Shown here piece by piece: positions 1-13,900 of a stretch of 64,000 nt of DNA (positions are counted from its first letter, which is position 1; each line of letters begins with the position of its first letter). The notes beneath the pieces were generated by a model. It was not told where the DNA came from. It searched no databases and worked only from the letters and a program-made list of their open reading frames with translations. This DNA comes from Candidula unifasciata (lineage: Eukaryota > Mollusca > Gastropoda > Stylommatophora > Geomitridae). The stretch is from NCBI GenBank assembly GCA_905116865.2, contig CAJHNH020001100.1, forward strand, positions 62,001 to 126,000, written 5' to 3'. The position numbers and the translations under genes were made by a program.

Positions 1-430
1 GTTTCAAGCGTGTCTGTGGCTAGTCTTATCTCTGGTTACAGTCTTGTCTGTGGCTAGTCTTATCTCTTGTTACAGTCTTGTCTGTGGCTAGTCTTTTGTC
101 TGGTTACAGTCTTGTCTGTGGTTAGTCTTATCTCTGGTTACAGTCTTGTCTGTGGCTAGTCTTTTGTGTGGTTACAGTCTTATCTCTGGTTACAGTCTTG
201 TCTGTGGCTACAGTCATGTCTGTGGCTAGTCTTTTGTATGGTTACAGTCTTGTCTGTGGCTACAGTCATGTCTGTGGCTAGTCTTTTGTGTGGTTACAGT
301 CTTATCTGTGGCTAGAGTCTTGTCTGTGTCTACAGTCTTCGCTGTGGTTACAGTCTTGTCTGGCTAGAAGCTTGTGTGTGGCTACAGTTTTTTTGTGTAG
401 TTACAGTCTTGTCTGTGGCTAGTGTTGCAA
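1..430. repeat. Intronic minisatellite, gtcttgtctgtggctagt family
   Basis: Irregular tandem copies built on gtcttgtctgtggctagtc alternate with tctggttaca variants. The array fills the 5' edge of the window up to 430. It lies in the intron before the first visible DCLRE1A exon and continues off the left edge. Confidence 0.9.
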
Positions 431-499
431 ATGTTATTTTAAAAAAAAAAAAATTATTGAGTGCAATCTTACATTAAAACTTGACTGATATATCTACAG

Positions 500-1975
500 A
501 GCAGGGAGTTATACAAGTTATAGATGTGGATGCAGAGAATGGATTAGTGCCTCTGTATTTACCTCCAGATAAGAAGAAACAAAATGCACAGGTTAGCAAA
601 GCTGGCAAGAAGAAGCCTTTTAGCAGTACTGTCGTGAGTGTTGCTTCAGGTAGAAGGCAACTGGGTCATTGTAAACTGTCACCACCACCTGCAGCATGCT
701 TCAAACCTCACACTGTGGGGTCAGCCAACTGTCTGTCCACTCCAAGGAAATGTGTGTCTGTGCAGAGTCCTGGTATTCAAAGTTACTTCAGTCCATGTGG
801 GGAGAAACGAAACAGCAAGAGAAGTAGTCCAATATCTGGGAAGAGTCTGTTTACAGAATTTAGCGATGATGAACTGTCGATTGTACATGAAGAAATTTTC
901 ACAAAGCAAATGAAACTACTTGAGGATACTTTAGCTGCTGATTATGTATGTGATGCCACTAGTGTGGCTGCTATGAATGGTTCCATGAACAGTGATATCT
1001 GCGAAGAGTTCATTCATTCTACAGAACCGAAAGTGCTCTTGCACTGCACAGGTGTCAGAGGTCAAAGCAGGGCAGCAGTAGAGGAGAAGCTTGTGGAATC
1101 TCACAGCACCAACATTGAGCATCATGTAGGCAGTGGCAATACGTGCAGCGTAGCAGCTTCCCTTGAAAGTGGATATGGTAGCTGTGTAGAGAAATTACAT
1201 CATTCTCTGATGACCAGTAATGACCAGCTTGCATGTCCAGCCTCTGCTGTGTCAAGCAGTTGCTCTCTGGTGGATGCTAGTGATTGTGATGTTGAAGGCA
1301 CCTTTAGCCATCATACCTTAGGAGACAGATGCAAACTGCTGACGTCGGGTGAGATCTCTGACTATGCACAGACTCCAGATGCAGAAAATGATGGCCACTC
1401 AGCTCAGGTTGATAAGCCTGACTTCAGGTGCAACACTCTTTCAGATGCCAGTATGGCTCAGGTTGAAGAAGACGTTGCTGTTATGAAGACTATGCTTAAT
1501 GTGACCTCACAGTCTAATTCTGCCACTGTGACGGCACAGACTAATTATTATCATGTGGTGTCAAAGACGAATTCTCCCGGTGTGACAGCACAGACTAATT
1601 ATCCCAGTGCCATTGACAAACAGTCCATCCTGCCTAGTGTACAGAAACAGACATCCATTTTCTCCTTCTTTAAAGCGAGAGTTGGTTCTAGCAAAACCAT
1701 AGGATTCATGAGTAAAACATTGAGCACTCTATCAGGCCGTAGACAGACTTCTGGTGGCAAGTGCTCAAAAGTTTCAGATCCAGTCTTTGGTCAGTGTCAG
1801 ACATCTGTGGTGACACCATTCAAGGCAGTTAGCTCTGAAAGGCAGACTGTAATCCCATCATCTTCATATGTGGATGTTAGAGGAGTAAAACCAGAGTTAA
1901 CTCAAGACAGCCAGCAACAGCAGCAGTACAGAGCAGCAGGAAAGAGACAGTGCCCTTTCTACAAAAAGATCCACA
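500..1975 (+). CDS. DCLRE1A: DCLRE1A exon 1 of the visible model: disordered N-terminal region with PIP box
   Basis: The acceptor is tatctacag at 491-499. The donor is A|gtaag at 1976, leaving phase 1. No ATG opens this frame; the codon at 481 is TTG, so an upstream exon must supply the start. The segment is low-complexity and rich in Ser, Thr, Val and Cys, as in the long first large exon of animal SNM1A. At 1648-1671 it encodes QTSIFSFF, an exact Q-x-x-I-x-x-F-F PCNA-interacting motif. A weaker PIP-like GIQSYF is at about 775-792. A short internal duplication around the residues TAQTNY lies at about 1530-1605. The exon ends in [11 protein letters not shown], matching the start of the MBL domain of vertebrate SNM1A. 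Confidence 0.9.
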
Positions 1976-4900
1976 GTAAGTCATGATTCAGTATTAGCAG
2001 GTTATTTACACCCATGTTGGAATAGGTATTAACATATTTTGTTGTTCTCCTATCATGTGTTGCGTGCTGTTGCTCTCTTGTCATGTGTTGCATACTGTTC
2101 TTGTGTCATTTGTTTACACTTAGTCCTCCTGTCATTTGTTGTACACAGTGTTGTCCTCCTATCATTTGTTGCACACTGTGTTGTCCTCCTGTCAGTTGTT
2201 GAACACTGTGTTGTCCTCCTGTCATTTGTTGCACACTATGTTGTCCTCATGTCATTAGTTGAACACTGTTGTGCTACTGTCATGTGTTGCATAATGCTTT
2301 TCAGGGTAACCAACAGTTTCTCTGTCATTTAATGTATTTGCATGTTATTATTGTTTTTTAACATTCAAACTGCCTGATTGTGTTCTTGAGACACAAGTAC
2401 TCACAAGTGAGTTACACATACCATGTTTGCCAGATGTGTATGACAAGTCATAGCACACCCTTTACAGGACCAGGGTTTGCCCTCAACTTCTTTACAGATA
2501 TGAAAATATAAGACTACAAATGGTGTACAAATGGGAAATTATTTATCATTAGACTACAGATTGTGTACAGATGAGAAATTATTTATCATTAGACCACAAG
2601 TTGTATACATGTGAAATTATTTATCATTAGACCACAAGTTGTATACATGTGAAATTATTTATCATTAGACCACAAGTTGTATACATGTGAAATTATTTAT
2701 CATTAGACCACAAGTTGTATACATGTGAAATTATTTATCATTAGACCACAAGTTGTATACATGTGAAATTATTTATCATTAGACAACAGATTGTGTACAA
2801 ATGGGAAATTATTTATCATTAGACCACAAGTTGTATACATGTGAAATTATTTATCATTAGACCACAAGTTGTATACATGTGAAATTATTTATCATTAGAC
2901 AACAGATTGTGTACAAATGGGAAATTATCATTAGACCACAAGTTGTATACATGTGAAATTATTTATCATTAGACAACAGATTGTGTACAAATGGGAAATT
3001 ATTTATCATTAGACAACAGATTGTGTACAAATGGGAAATTATTTATCATTAGACAACAGATTGTGTACAAATGGGAAATTATTTATCATTAGACAACAGA
3101 TTGTGTACAAATGGGAAATTATTTATCATTAGACTACAGATTGTGTACAAATGGGAAATTATTTATCATTAGACAACAGATTGTGTACAGATGGGAAATT
3201 ATTTATCATTAGACAACAGATTGTGTACAGATGGGAAATTATCATTAGACCACAGATTGTGTACAGATGGGAGATTATTTATCATTAGACCACTAATTGT
3301 GTAATGATGAGAGATTATTTATCATTAGACCACAGATTGTGTACAGATGGGAGATTATTTATCATTAGACCACAGATTGTGTACAGATGGGAGATTATTT
3401 ATCATCAGATCACACATTGTGTACAGATGGGAGATTATTTATCATTAGACCACAGGTTGTGTACAGATGGGAGATTATTTATCATTAGACCACAGGTTGT
3501 GTACAGATGGGAGATTATTTATCATTAGATCAGTTGTGACGAAACAGTTGTTGACTGCAGAGCTCACGCAATCAAATATCAGTGCTAGGACCTCTTTGTG
3601 GTGTAGCCCTATCACAGACTGTTTCTGACGTGGTTAACATTTTAGTGAGAATAATCTCCACACAAACTGTGTTTCTGGTGTGGTTAACATTCCAGTGAGA
3701 ATAATCTCCACACAAACTGTGTTTCTGGTGTGGCTAACATTCCAGTGAGAATAATCTCCACACAAACTGTGTTTCTGGTGTGGCTAACATTCCAGTGAGA
3801 ATAATCTCCACACAGACTGGGTTTCTGATGTGGCTAACATTTCAGTGAGAATAATCTCCACACAGACTCAGTTTCTGATGTAGCTAACATTCCAGTGGGA
3901 ATAATCTCCTCACAGACTGGGTTTCTGATGTGGCTAACATTCCAGTGAGAATAATCTCCTCACAGACTGGGTTTCTGATGTGGCTAACATTCCAGTGAGA
4001 ATAATCTCCTCACAGACTGGGTTTCTGATGTGGCTAACATTTCAGTGAGAATAATCTCCACTCAGACTGGGTTTCTGATGTAGCTAACATTCCAGTGAGA
4101 ATAATCTCCTCACAGGCTGGGTTTCTGGTGTGGCTAACATTCCAGTGAGAATAATCTCCACACAGACTGGGTTTCTGATGTAGCTAACATTCCAGTGAGA
4201 ATAATCTCCACACTGACTAGGTTTCTGGTGTGGCTAACATTCCAGTGAGAATAATCTCCACACAGACTGTGTTTCTAATGTAGCTAACATTCCAGTGACA
4301 ATAATCTCCACACAGACTGGGTTTCTGATGTAGCTAACATTCCAGTGAGAATAATTTCCTCACAGGCTGGGTTTCTGATGTGGCTAACATTCCAGTGACA
4401 ATAATCTCCTCACAGACTGGGTTTCTGATGTAGCTAACATTCCAGTGAGAATAATCTCCACACAGGCTTGGTTTCTGATGTAGCTAACATTCCAGTGAGA
4501 ATAATCTCCACACAGACTGGGTTTCTGGTGTGGCTAACATTCCATTGAGAATAATCTCCTCACAGGCTGGGTTTCTGATGTGGCTAACATTCCAGTGACA
4601 ATCTCCTCACAGGCTGGGTTTCTGGTGTGGCTAACATTTCAGTGACAATAATCTCCTCACAGACTGGGTTTCTGATGTAGCTAACATTCCAGTGAGAATA
4701 ATCTCCTCACAGACTGGGTTTCTGCTGTTGACTGCTTGTTAGTTACAAAAGCATTTATTTGTTGAGGGTAATAGCTCCATTGATCTATATTAAAATGACT
4801 GTAACATATCCATGTTAAGTATTGAATCATTGGCTGACATATTTCCAGACACAGGGATCACCGTGGATGCTTTCAGCTACGGCATAGTGCCAGGATGCCA

Positions 4901-7900
4901 GGCTTACATTTTGACACACTTTCATTATGATCACTATGGGGGCCTGACTAAGAAGTTTGCACAACCCATCTACTGCAGTCAGGTTAGTGGCAACTATACA
5001 CACTGACTTTTGCTTTATATGTGGCACTTATACACACTGACTCTTGCTTCTTGTGTGGCAGCTGTGCAATAACTCTTGCTTTGTGTGTGGCACATGTGCA
5101 CTGACTCTTGCTTTATGTGTGGCACATGGGCACTGACTTGCTTCATGTGTGGCATATGTAAACTGATGCTTACTTCATGTGAGGCACATGTGCACTGACT
5201 CTTGCCGTCTGTATGGCACTCTACACTTGATTCTTGCTTCTTGTGTGGCACCTGTTCACTGACTCTTACTTTATGTGTGGCAGTTATATACTGACACTTA
5301 CTTCATGTGTGGCAGTTATATACTGACTCTTACTTCATGTCTGGCAGTTATATACTGACTCTTACTTCATGTTTGGCAGTTATATACTGATTCTTGCTTC
5401 ATGTGTGGCAGTTATATACTGACTCTTACTTCATGTGTTGCACATGGGCACTGACTCTTGCTTCATGTTTGGCAGTTATATACTGACTCTAGCTTCATGT
5501 TTGTGTGACAGTACTGATTACAGTCACGTTTATTACAAGAAGGAAATAGAAGGAAAGAAACACACGGAGGAATAAGGAGGTATAGAGTCGCTTGAGATAA
5601 AGATGGTCGCTACATAGTATAGCAACCCTGAGGGCATTGGCTTTAGGCGTAGGTGCGAGGCCAAGCAGGAACTATTGTAGGCCAATATACTCGTAAATTA
5701 ACAGAAGAAAGGCAACGACACACGATTTCCTGGGTTTTTTCCATCCAATTATGCAAAGTGGCTTGGAAAACCATCTTTGGCGGGAAAGAGAAAGGTTCAT
5801 GAACCTAAGAAGACACAGGTTCATGAACTCAGGTACAAAGGAGAGAGGTAGAACCAAGTAGCGTCAGGGGATATACACTGCCAGGGAGACACTTGCGCTG
5901 AGATCTCTACCAACGAAGGATGCTGTGGGCATTCGGATGATGTCGATACGATGAAGCTAAGTCCATACTTCTGTTTTGTGACTTGCCAGATAATGCACAT
6001 AATATTGCTTCATGTTATGTGACATGGCAGTTTCTGTCATGGTGTGCCGGGTTGGCTATAGTTAGATGGTATCTAGACTGCAATCAGCAGTACGGTTAGA
6101 TGGTAGTCGGTATTTGGCATTAGAGTAGATGGCTAGATTGTAGTTGTTATTTGGCTTATTATTTGTAGAGCAATGAAGGACATTCTAGGCGTCATTTGCT
6201 AGTTTATCGTTGAGTGGATTCTGCTTTCAGTTGCTGAGTCTTATAGTGTGAGGACGTTCTGTTTATAACATAATATAACATCTGTTGGTTGTGTAACATG
6301 AGATAGACGACTTTGTAATGCTGTTTCTTAATAAACATGATTGTTAGTTGTTATTCTTTTATTCCATCGTTAGTTTGTTGAGTATAGGAGTGGTACTATT
6401 ATTGTTAGTTGCTGTAGTCTTCATACCACCACCACTTTACTATATATCTACTCTCTCCTTCATAAGACCTCCACTGACTATTACCTGATCGTTTGGGGTG
6501 TAGACTTATTACTACACTCTCCACACAGGAGAACCTATTGTCCTCTTATACATCCTTTAACTATTATTTCTTCTCGTCTGTCTCTCTCTATACTTTTATA
6601 TCTTCTCTTCTTCTATCCCCTCTTTAAAATGTACCCAACTGTGACATTTTTGGCGCTGCGAACACGATTCCTTTTGAATGTGTATACCTCTTAGTCTATG
6701 GTAGATGGTGCTATCCATAGTGTGGTATATGATTCTTAGTGGCCGTTCAGTGTTTTGGTCAGTTGGTAAAGTTTGAATTCCATCAGTTAGTTGTTCTTTC
6801 ATTCATGTTCTTAAACAGAGTTGTTTAGTGGATGTATTATTTCCAGTTGTTGGTAGAGAAGTAGCTAGTAGATCTCTTTGAGGTGTGAAGTTTGGATTTA
6901 GAATTAGGAAGCCAACCCGGTGCGGTAGATTCAGTTGAACCTCCTTAGCAAGATGGACGAGAGCACTCGTGTGAGCAGTAACATGCACCATGAAGGCAGT
7001 TCCCTGACCTCGGCGGTGGAAGGATCCTGTTTATCAAACAGACCAGGGTGTACGCACATCATCATGTGGCCAGAGCGCGTAAGCATTACGCACTTTGAGG
7101 GGACATCAGATCCCACGGTCACAGATGAGTTCGTTTGTCGAGTCAAGTCCGCGTTCAGAAATGAACGGATGACTCCGGCAGATCAGATTGACATGGTGAT
7201 TGATCATGTCACATCAAGCGTCAGGCAAGAGCTGAAGTTGCATCAAACAGAGGATGCGGACGCGATGCTAGATTTAATCCAGCAAGTCTATGGGGAGCGT
7301 CGAAGCATTGTGGAACTGGCGTCTGCATTTTTCGCCCTGCGGCACGGTGAGAATGAGAGTCTCCATAGTTTTTCTCATCGTATTCATGAAGCGTTTCAAG
7401 CGATTATCAGTGCGCAAAAGAAGGTGAAAATATCCCCATGGGATACGTCGATCTTGAGAGATCAATTCGTCGTACAACTGAGAGACACGATTTGCAGAAA
7501 GTTAGCGCTAGAGAGAATTCACCAAGATCCTAGAGTGACTTTTCTGTCCATCAGAAATTTTGCTCTTAGATGGGTGGGTGATGAAAATTTCTTTTCTAAC
7601 AATGTGGTTTCGACTAACGAGTCAGTGATGCATGTTGATGTTGTGAGTTCTTCAGTGTCGTCGAGTGAGAAGGGTGAAATGTCCGTTTTGAGGGAGGAGG
7701 TGGAACAATTGAAACAACGAGTAGCAGCTTTGTTACAGCCCCCTGTTTTGTATACAGACTATTGCTTCCTGTAGCAGTTGGCAGACTCTAGCTATATATA
7801 CTGTTTGGACTCTGACTTATGTTTGGCATTTATATACTGACTCTTACTTCATGTTTGGCAGTTATATACTGACTCTTGCTTCATGTTTGGCAGTTATGTG

Positions 7901-10900
7901 CTGACTTTTGCTTCATGTGTGGCAGTTATACACGTACTCTGACTGCTCTACCTGTCCACTGCTCTAGTAGTAGTTTCATGTTTGGCATTTTGTTGTCCCT
8001 GTCTGTCTGTCATACTGTACACTGACTCTTACTTCATGTCCCTGTTGTCTGGCAGTTTATGTACTGACTCTTGCTCCATGTTGGTGTCATGTATGTCAGT
8101 AGCTGTACACTGACTCTTGCTCCATGTTGTCCCTGTCATGTCTGGCAGTAGCTGTGCTGACTCCATGTTGCTTCATGTCTGTCAGCTGTACACTGACTCT
8201 TGCACGTGTCATGTCTGTCAGTTGTACACTGACTCTTGCTCCATGTTGTCTCTGTCATGTCTGTCAGTAGCTGTACATGACTCTTGCTCCATGTTGTCTC
8301 TGTCATGTCTGTCAGTGCTGTACACTGACTCTTGCTCCATGTTGTCTCTGTCATGTTGTAGCTGTACACTGACTCTTGCTCCATGTTGTCTCTGTCATGT
8401 CTGTCAGTAGCTGTACACTGACTCTTGCTCCATGTTGCTGTGTGTCAGTAGCTGTACACTGACTCTTGCTCCATGTTGTCTCTGTCATGTCTGTCAGTAG
8501 CTGTACACTGACTCTTGCTCCATGTTGTCAGTAGCTGTACATGTCTTGTCATGTTGTAGTCATGTACACTGACTCTTGCTCCATGTTGTCTCTGTCATGT
8601 CTGTCAGTAGCTGTACACTGACTCTTGCTCCATGTTGTCTCTGTCATGTCTGTCAGTAGCTGTACACTGACTCTTGCTCCATGTTGTCTCTGTCATGTCT
8701 GTCAGTAGCTGTACATGACTCTTGCTCCATGTTTGTCTCTGTCATGTCTGTCAGTAGCTGTACACTGACTCTTGCTCCATGTTGTCTCTGTCATGTCTGT
8801 CAGTAGCTGTACACTGACTCTTGCTCCATGTTGTCTCTGTCATGTCTGTCAGTAGCTGTACACTGACTCTTGCTCCATGTTGTCTCTGTCATGTCTGTCA
8901 GTAGCTGTACACTGACTCTTGCTCCATGTTGTCTCTGTCAGTGTCTGTCAGTAGCTGTACACTGACTCTTGCTCCATGTTGTCTCTGTCATGTCTGTCAG
9001 TAGCTGTACACTGACTCTTGCTCCATGTTGTCTCTGTCATGTCTGTACTGTCCATGTTGTACTCTGACTCATGCTCCATGTTGTCTCTGTCATGTCTGTC
9101 AGTAGCTGTACACTGACTCTTGCTCCATGTTGTCTCTGTCATGTCTGTCAGTAGCTGTACACTGACTCTTGCTCCATGTTGTCTCTGTCATGTCTGTCAG
9201 TAGCTGTACACTGACTCTTGCTCCATGTTGTCTCTGTCATGTCTGTCAGTAGCTGTACACTGACTCTTGCTCCATGTTGTCTCTGTACATGTCTGTCAGT
9301 AGCTGTACTGTACATGACTCTTGCTCCATGTTGTCTCTGTCATGTCTGTCAGTAGCTGTACACTGACTCTTGCTCCATGTTGTCTCTGTCATGTCTGTCA
9401 GTAGCTGTACACTGACTCTTGCTCCATGTTGTCTCTGTCATGTCTGTCAGTAGCTGTACACTGACTCTTGCTCCATGTTGTCTCTGTCATGTCTGTCAGT
9501 CATGTACTCTTGCTCCATGTTGTCTCTGTATGTCTGTCAGTAGCTCATGACTACTTGCTCATGTCTGTGTCATGTCTGTCAGTCAGTAGCTGTACACTGA
9601 CTCTTGCTCCATGTTGTCTCTGTTATGTCTGTCAGTAGCTGTACACTGACTCTTGCTCCATGTTGTCTCTGTCATGTCTGTCAGTAGCTGTACACTGACT
9701 CTTGCTCCATGTTGTCTCTGTCATGTCTGTCAGTAGCTGTACACTGACTCTTGCTCCATGTTGTCTGTCATGTCTGTCAGTAGCTGTACACTGACTCTTG
9801 CTCCATGTTGTCTCTGTTATGTCTGTCAGTAGCTGTACACTGACTCTTGCTCCATGTTGTCTCTGTTATGTCTGTCACTGAGTAGCATGTACACTGACTC
9901 TTGCTCCATGTTGTCTCTGTCTCATGTCTGTCAGTAGCTGTACACTGACTCTTGCTCCATGTTGTCTCTGTCATGTCTGTCAGTAGCTGTACACTGACTC
10001 TTGCTCCATGTTGTCTCTGTCATGTCTGTCAGTAGCTGTACACTGACTCTTGCTCCATGTTGTCTCTGTTATGTCTGTCAGTAGCTGTACACTGACTCTT
10101 GCTCCATGTTGTCTCTGTCATGTCTGTCAGTAGCTGTACACTGACTCTTGCTCCATGTTGTCTCTGTCATGTCTGTCAGTAGCTGTACACTGACTCTTGC
10201 TCCATGTTGTCTCTGTTATGTCTGTCTGCTGTCATGTCTGTCATGTTGTCTCTGCTGTACAGTAGCTGACTGACTCTTGCTCCATGTTGTCTCTGTCATG
10301 TCTGTCAGTAGCTGTACACTGATTCTTGCTCCATGTTGTCTCTGTCATGTCTGTCAGTAGCTGTACACTGACTCTTGCTCCATGTTGTCTCTGTTGTCTG
10401 TCTGTACACTGACTCTTGCTCCATGTTGTCTCTGTCATGTCTGTCAGTAGCTGTACACTGACTCTTGCTCCATGTTGTCTCTGTCATGTCTGTCAGTAGC
10501 TGTACACTGACTCATGTTGACTCTCATGTCTCCATGTTGTCTCTTGTCATGTCTGTCAGTAGCTGTACACTGACTCTTGCTCCATGTTGTCTCTGTCATG
10601 TCTGCTCAGTAGCTGTACACTGACTCTTGCTCCATGTTGTCTCTGTCATGTCTGTCAGTAGCTGTACACTGACTCTTGCTCCATGTTGTCTCTGTCATGT
10701 CTGTCAGTAGCTGTACATGACTCTTGCTCCATGTTGTCTCTGTCATGTCTGTCAGTAGCTGTACACTGACTCTTGCTCCATGTTGTCTCTGTCATGTCTG
10801 TCAGTAGCTGTACACTGACTCTTGCTCCATGTTGTCTCTGTCATGTCTGTCAGTAGCTGTACACTGACTCTTGCTCCATGTTGTCTCTGTCATGTCTGTC

Positions 10901-13900
10901 AGTAGCTGTACATGACTCTTGCTCCATGTTGTCTCTGTCATGTCTGTCAGTAGCTGTACACTGACTCTTGCTCCATGTTGTCTCTGTATGTCTGTCAGTA
11001 GCACTGACTCTTGCTCCATGTTGTCTCTGTCATGTCTGTCAGTAGCTGTACACTGACTCTTGCTCCATGTTGTCTCTGTCATGTCTGTCAGTAGCTGTAC
11101 ACTGACTCTTGCTCCATGTTGTCTCTGTCATGTCTGTCAGTAGCTGTACACTGACTCTTGCTCCATGTTGTCTCTGTCATGTCTGTCAGTAGCTGTACAC
11201 TGACTCTTGCTCCATGTTGTCTCTGTCATGTCTGTCAGTAGCTGTACACTGACTCTTGCTCCATGTTGTCTCTGTCATGTCTGTCAGTAGCTGTACACTG
11301 ACTCTTGCTCCATGTTGTCTCTGTCATGTCTGTCAGTAGCTGTACATGACTCTTGCTCCATGTTGTCTCTGTCATGTCTGTCAGTAGCTGTACACTGACT
11401 CTTGCTCCATGTTGTCTCTGTCATGTCTGTCAGTAGTAGCTGTACACTGACTCTTGCTCCATGTTGTCTCTGTCATGTCTGTCAGTAGCTGTACACTGAC
11501 TCTTGCTCCATGTTGTCTCTGTCATGTCTGTCAGTAGCTGTACACTGACTCTTGCTCCATGTTGTCTCTGTCATGTCTGTCAGTAGCTGTACACTGACTC
11601 TTGCTCCATGTTGTCTCTGTCATGTCTCTTGTCCAGTAGCTGTACATGTCTGAGTAGCTGTACACTGATTCTTGCTCCATGTTGTCTCTCTCATGTCTGT
11701 CAGTAGCTGTACACTGACTCTTGCTCCATGTTGTCTCTGTCATGTCTGTCAGTAGCTGTACACTGACTGACTGGCCAGCAGGCACTGCAAAATCAGAAAT
11801 TCAACAATTGATTCATGAAATTCCTATGCAGGTTGTGTGATTAGCTATACAAATGACTCTTGTGTTAATAGGCAGGTGCCTGTGAGTTTAGTGTGAAAGT
11901 GGATAGACATGACAACAGAGCCTAGCATGTGATACATCAAGTTTGAGAATGGGGTAGAGGTAGTCACAGAAGCTTACTGTTGCCTTGAGAATCAGTTGCA
12001 CGCATGTCATGATTAAAACCAATTCACAAAGCATGCTGAGAAAGGTGGAATTGCAGATTGACAAGCATTCCTTCCAGGGTCTCAGGTAATTTTAGCATCC
12101 TTTGGATATTTTCTCCAGGCAGGCATGTATGTTTGACAAGCATTCCTTCGGGGTTCTCAGGTAATTTTAGCATCCTTTGGATATTTTCTCCAGGCAGGCA
12201 TGTATGTTTGACAAGCATTCCTTCGGGGTTCTCAGGTAATTTTAGCAACCTTTGGATATTTTCTCCAGGCAGGCATGTATGTTTGACAAGCATTCCTTCG
12301 GGGTTCTCAGGTATTTTTAGCATCCTTTGGATATTTTCTCCAGGCAGGCATGTATGTTTGACAAGCATTCCTTCGGGGTTCTCAGGTAATTTTAGCATCC
12401 TTTGGATATTTTCTCCAGGCAGGCATGTATGTTTGACAAGCATTCCTTCGGGGTTCTCAGGTAATTTTAGCATCCTTTGGATATTTTCTCCAGGCAGGCA
12501 TGTATGTTCGACAAGCATTCCTTCGGGGTTCTCAGGTAATTTTAGCAACCTTTGGATATTTTCTCCAGGCAGGCATGTATGTTTGACAAGCATTCCTTCG
12601 GGGTTCTCAGGTAATTTTAGCAACCTTTGGATATTTTTCTCCAGGCAGGCATGTATGTTTGACAAGCATTCCTTCGGGTTCTCAGGTAATTTTAGCATCC
12701 TTTGGATATTTTCTCCAGGCAGGCATGTATGTTTGACAAGCATTCCTTCGGGGTTCTCAGGTAATTTTAGCATCCTTTGGATATTTTCTCCAGGCAGGCA
12801 TGTATGTTTGACAAGCATTCCTTCGGGGTTCTCAGGTAATTTTAGCATCCTTTGGATATTTTCTCCAGGCAGGCATGTATGTTTGACAAGCATTCCTTCG
12901 GGGTTCTCAGGTAATGTTAGCAACCTTTGGATATTTTCTCCAGGCAGGCATGTATGTTTGACAAGCATTCCTTCGGAGTTCTCAGGTAATTTTAGCAACC
13001 TTTGGATATTTTCTCCAGGCAGGCATGTATGTTTGACAAGCATTCCTTCGGGGTTCTCAGGTAATTTTAGCAACCTTTGGATATTTTCTCCAGGCAGGCA
13101 TGTATGTTAGGAAATGAACAGGTCAAGACTACTGTGTGTTGGGTTGATACATGACAAGCTAGACATGGTCAGAGCCTTTTGGGAGCAAGTGAGCAGTGCA
13201 GAAGCATGCATAGATCTTTATGGTCTGGAGAGTATGGTACAGCTGGGTGTGACAAGGGAGTTTTTTTGTCACTCTACATACACTCAGGGATGTCAGTTTA
13301 GTTGATTATTGTGCAGGTAACTGGGAACCTTGTAGAGCACCGTCTAGGTGTGGATAAACAGTGGATTCACCGCTTACAACTGTGGATACCTTACCAGGTG
13401 GCTGGGGTTACCTTAACTTTGATGGAAGCTAACCAGTAAGTAACATAGCTTATGGTAGATTTCCTCTCACATCATATATTATGGGGAACTATTCAACAGA
13501 CAGATTTCCTCTCACATTATATATTATGGGGAACTATTCAACAGACAGATTTCCTCTCACATCATATATTATAGGGAACTATTGAACAGACAAGTTTCCT
13601 TTCACATCATATATTATAGGGAACTTTTGAACAGACATATTTCCTCTTACATCATATATTATAGGGAACTATTGAACAGACTGTAGATTTCCTCTCACAT
13701 CATATATTATAGGGAACTATTGAACAGACTGTAGATTTCCTCTCACATCATATATTATAGGGAACTATTGAACAGACAGTAGATTTCCTCTCACATCATA
13801 TGTTATAGGGAACTATTGAACAGACACATTTCCAATATCTGTAATAAAATTTTGAGATCTGTACCTATCTAATGAACTGTTAGTATCTTGCTGTATCTGT

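Noticed and set aside
481..499. Translation start at 481
   Set aside because: The codon is TTG, and a good acceptor at 499 explains the frame; the true start is upstream.
4812..5006. Alternative start of DCLRE1A at the ATG at 4813
   Set aside because: Splicing from exon 1 to 4849 restores the conserved sequence across the join with matching phase; the preceding intronic residues are not conserved.
8060..11770. Regular repeat as a CRISPR array
   Set aside because: Monomers are head-to-tail without unique spacers, in a eukaryotic intron.
12024..13110. 350-codon open frames on both strands as genes
   Set aside because: They follow from a 75-bp tandem repeat without stops, inside an intron. 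Kept as a repeat and flagged for testing only.
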